64,000 nucleotides of DNA, taken from Nannochloropsis salina CCMP1776 (taxonomy: Eukaryota > Sar > Eustigmatophyceae > Eustigmatales > Monodopsidaceae). Shown piece by piece: positions 62,728 through 64,000 of the stretch (positions are counted from its first letter, which is position 1; every line of letters starts with the position of its first letter). The translations under genes were made by a program, and so were the position numbers. The stretch spans positions 519,881 through 583,880 of the forward strand of contig SDOX01000011.1 of NCBI GenBank assembly GCA_004565275.1, written 5' to 3'. The notes below the pieces were generated by a model, which ran no database searches, was not told the origin of the DNA, and was given only the letters and a program-made list of their open reading frames with translations.

Positions 62728-64000
62728 ATGCCTGCCACGTCAACATTCTCGTCGGACCCTTTGCCGTCCTTCTTCACTCCTGTTTCAACAGAAGTCTTGC
62801 TCGAAATTGTGTCATTTTGTGACCTTGAGACTTTGTGTCAGCTTCGAGCAACTGCGAGGCTGTGGACTGTGTTAGTTGCCGAGTATGAGCAAGCCAATCC
62901 ATCCTTCACTGCTCTAGTTGGACCGATGCCGGCGCTCCCTGCTCAAGCTAAGCGTCTTTGTAGAGCAACTCCTTCAGTCGGTTTTCTTTTCAATCAGATG
63001 CGTTCTTCACCTACAGAAGTTGCCCAAATGCTGTCTCACTTGCCGCCGCGCTGCCAAGTTATCGGCGGCGACAGTCAATATCCTTTTACAGGAGCAGACA
63101 AGAGAATTGTACAAGGAAACACTTACGCGCAAGAAGCGATTTTGAACCTTCTTTCCCTACCTGAAGCGTGTACTCAGACATTTACAGTTCAGAATAGTGA
63201 TCTTGAAGCTGTAACTGTCGCCTCCTGCGAGCGGGAGGGGCGACGCTGGCTACGTGAGGATATTCTGGGGTTGAGTCCTTCGATTGAGTACAAAGTGATG
63301 GTGGTTTTGCCCGGACAGCGCGCTGACAACGTCGAGCTCCTTTTGAAAGCTCTTCAAGAGGGATCTCCCTCCGCAGCCATTGTTGGGGGCATCTTTGCGC
63401 GAAATCTCTTTTGCTGGAAGGACGGCGCCTTGCGAAGGCCGGGAGGGGAGGGAGGGAACGCTGAGGACGGTATCGTGGGCATGGCCCTCTGGGGCAACGT
63501 GCCCCTGCAAGCCGTCGTTTCACGAGGAGTTGTGCCATGCTCGCCCTCCTTCACCGTCTCCAGCTGGGAGTACGAGGGAGAAGCTGTCGTGGTGAAGAGC
63601 CTTTCACGTCCAGCGTCAGGTGACGCGCGCTTGGACTCCGCCCCCGACGTGGTGGTCAATCCCTTGGTGGCCTTTGAGCACGCTCAGCGCAACGGAGATG
63701 TCTACGTGGGATTACAAATTGAGGATTCCGCGGTGCCAGTGAATGGTGGAGTCGATGGAGGGGGGGCGGGGCACGGCTCAGGGGTACCAGAGTCGGCGTT
63801 TAAGTCCCCCCCCCCCCCTACGAACTGCTCTCGTTCGTTTTCGCAGTGGACGAGGGCGCCCCTGTCCTCCTTTTGTCTTTCGTGAACAAACTGCAGGGTG
63901 GACCACCGCCCAACGCGCGGCTGACTGTCAAATTCTTCGATTTGAAGACGCAGAGCGCCCAGGCCCACGTCCAGAAGAAAATGCGGGCGGTGGCGGAAGA
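62728..64000 (+). CDS. F-box/FIST-domain protein (FBXO22-like), partial at right edge
   Basis: Starts at ATG 62728 (MPATSTFSSD) and runs off the window. Residues about 15-55 look like an F-box: PVSTEVLLEIVSFCDLETLC, QLRATARLWTVLVAEYE. A FIST_N-like region follows: GFLFNQMRSS, YKVMVVLPGQRADNVELLLK, SAAIVGGIFARNL; and a FIST_C-like part: GIVGMALWGNVPLQAVVSRG. FBXO22 has this F-box, FIST_N, FIST_C order and acts as an SCF substrate receptor. At the 13-C run 63806-63818 the old frame stops soon after (63885), while another frame continues as YELLSFVFAVDEGAPVLLLS to the window end. A TTTTCGCAG acceptor-like site at 63840-63848 offers an intron as an alternative explanation. Confidence 0.75.
63806..63818 (+). 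repeat. 13-C homopolymer at a frame switch
   Basis: Thirteen consecutive C in the F-box/FIST gene. The family-like sequence continues in a different frame after the run; one frame would need 14 or 11 C. Confidence 0.9.

Overview
The window is nuclear DNA of a small-genome photosynthetic stramenopile. A eustigmatophyte alga of the Nannochloropsis/Microchloropsis type fits best. Grounds: genes are single-exon or carry one or two short GT-AG introns (78-239 bp); gene density is high and GC-rich; several proteins start with a signal peptide followed by a Phe-containing motif of the ochrophyte plastid presequence type (ASCFAP in the RelA/SpoT homologue, AMAF and ALPF in two others); and one gene has a domain I associate with stramenopiles. 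No rRNA, tRNA, CRISPR, virus-like element or transposon was recognised.

Layout. 0-10 kb: PhnP-type metallo-hydrolase, PI31 proteasome regulator, an unknown membrane protein, a coilin-like Cajal-body protein, an AAAP amino-acid transporter. 10-20 kb: a 1511-residue single-chain fusion of an SbcD/Mre11-type nuclease with an SbcC/Rad50-type ATPase, a CREG-family secreted protein, a kinesin. 20-31 kb: an unknown Ser-rich protein, an Ldh2-family oxidoreductase, a second AAAP transporter, a plastid-targeted helical-repeat protein, leucine carboxyl methyltransferase 1. 31-41 kb: DNA topoisomerase I, mitochondrial cysteine desulfurase NFS1, a stramenopile-type putative DNA-binding protein. 41-54 kb: DHHC palmitoyltransferase, RACK1, an SHAQKYF-class MYB, alkyladenine DNA glycosylase, a NOG1-like organellar GTPase, Mediator subunit 31. 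54-64 kb: an endosulfine-like protein with two Greatwall-type motifs, tRNA m7G46 methyltransferase, a plastid RelA/SpoT homologue, and an F-box/FIST (FBXO22-like) gene running off the right edge.

The genes are mostly housekeeping and do not form an operon-like pathway. They alternate between divergent pairs, which probably share a promoter, and convergent pairs. Themes that recur are organelle genome and gene-expression care (SbcDC fusion, GTPase, RSH, NFS1) and PP2A control (LCMT1, endosulfine-like).

Two observations stand out. The first is the fused SbcD-SbcC protein with a plastid-type leader and every catalytic motif present. The second is that the three longest C-homopolymers (12, 12 and 13 C) each sit where the reading frame switches in an otherwise continuous gene, while runs of 9-11 keep frame. 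Splice junctions given here were placed by eye from GT-AG signals plus frame and family continuity; starts were moved to real ATG codons.
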